Origin: an uncultured Lachnospiraceae bacterium
GTDB lineage: Bacteria; Bacillota_A; Clostridia; Lachnospirales; Lachnospiraceae
Length of the DNA stretch: 23,158 bases
Direction of reading: 5' to 3'
NCBI GenBank assembly: GCA_947564305.1
Contig: CANOBT010000085.1
Location: 1-23,158 of the forward strand
The translations under genes and the position numbers were made by a program. Below, one piece after another: positions 23,069-23,158 of the stretch (position 1 is its first letter; the number at the start of each line of letters is the position of its first letter). The notes below the pieces were generated by a model, which worked only from the letters and a program-made list of their open reading frames with translations, had not been told where the DNA came from and searched no databases.

Positions 23069-23158
23069 TTATTCTGCAATATCTGCATACATGAAATGCC
23101 AGTATCCATATGGTGAATGCCAGGAGCCTGTAATCTTGTCACTCTGCAGCCAGAAGTC
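23069..23158 (-). CDS. 3' end of an unidentified gene
   Basis: The minus strand is open from the window edge to TAA at 23071-23069, encoding 29 residues rich in Trp, Tyr and His (WLQSDKITGSWHSPYGYWHF, ending ADIAE). A clear terminator follows, which supports it as real coding sequence. The aromatic, glycine-containing tail suggests a beta-rich domain, possibly extracellular, but the fragment is too short to assign. Confidence 0.6.
   Translation of the reverse strand, partial: DFWLQSDKITGSWHSPYGYWHFMYADIAE

Overview
The window looks like a chromosomal segment of a gut-type Firmicute, most likely a Lachnospiraceae (Clostridium cluster XIVa). The reasons are moderate GC with AT-rich intergenic gaps, strong AGGAGG-type ribosome binding sites, lipoprotein signals of Gram-positive style, a BlaI/M56 pair, a LytTR/GHKL two-component pair and a carbohydrate ABC importer with its own ATPase. 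This is inference from gene content and style; there is no rRNA or other taxonomic marker. No tRNA, rRNA, insertion sequence, phage gene or CRISPR array was seen. No gap between genes exceeds 300 bases.

Layout. (1) 1-3671, plus strand: amino-sugar block with the tail of an unknown gene, a YhcH/NanQ-type protein, a ROK kinase, an RpiR/MurR regulator and NagA. This fits sialic acid/ManNAc to GlcNAc-6-P catabolism, whose other genes would lie upstream. A 12-bp bidirectional hairpin overlaps the nagA stop. (2) 3705-6245, minus: an unrecognised coiled-coil protein with an 11-residue C-terminal repeat, then a BlaI repressor with an M56 metallopeptidase sensor that lacks a penicillin-binding domain. 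(3) 6373-8401, minus: LytTR response regulator and GHKL sensor kinase behind a near-consensus promoter. (4) 8519-12045, minus: molybdenum cofactor operon xdhC-like, moaA, MOSC-MogA fusion, moaC. (5) 12232-15683, minus: two-gene DUF3100-type membrane system, ATZ/TRZ-type amidohydrolase and TSUP permease, with a Crp/Fnr-family regulator divergent at 15926-16642. (6) 16757-22287, minus: ABC importer (ATPase, two permeases, solute-binding protein) followed by an OB-fold-like lipoprotein. (7) 22369-23158, minus: GNAT acetyltransferase and the 3' end of another gene.

How the parts may work together. Blocks 4 and 5 are the most unusual. A regulated membrane transporter pair, a zinc amidohydrolase and a TSUP permease sit directly upstream of a partial Moco-maturation set whose XdhC protein has the reverse of the usual domain order. 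This suggests uptake and deamination of an N-heterocycle linked to a molybdenum hydroxylase encoded elsewhere, but no hydroxylase is in the window and the substrate is unknown. Other points are a solute-binding protein with both a lipid anchor and a C-terminal transmembrane helix, encoded last in its operon, and a BlaR1-like protease with a short unknown sensor domain.
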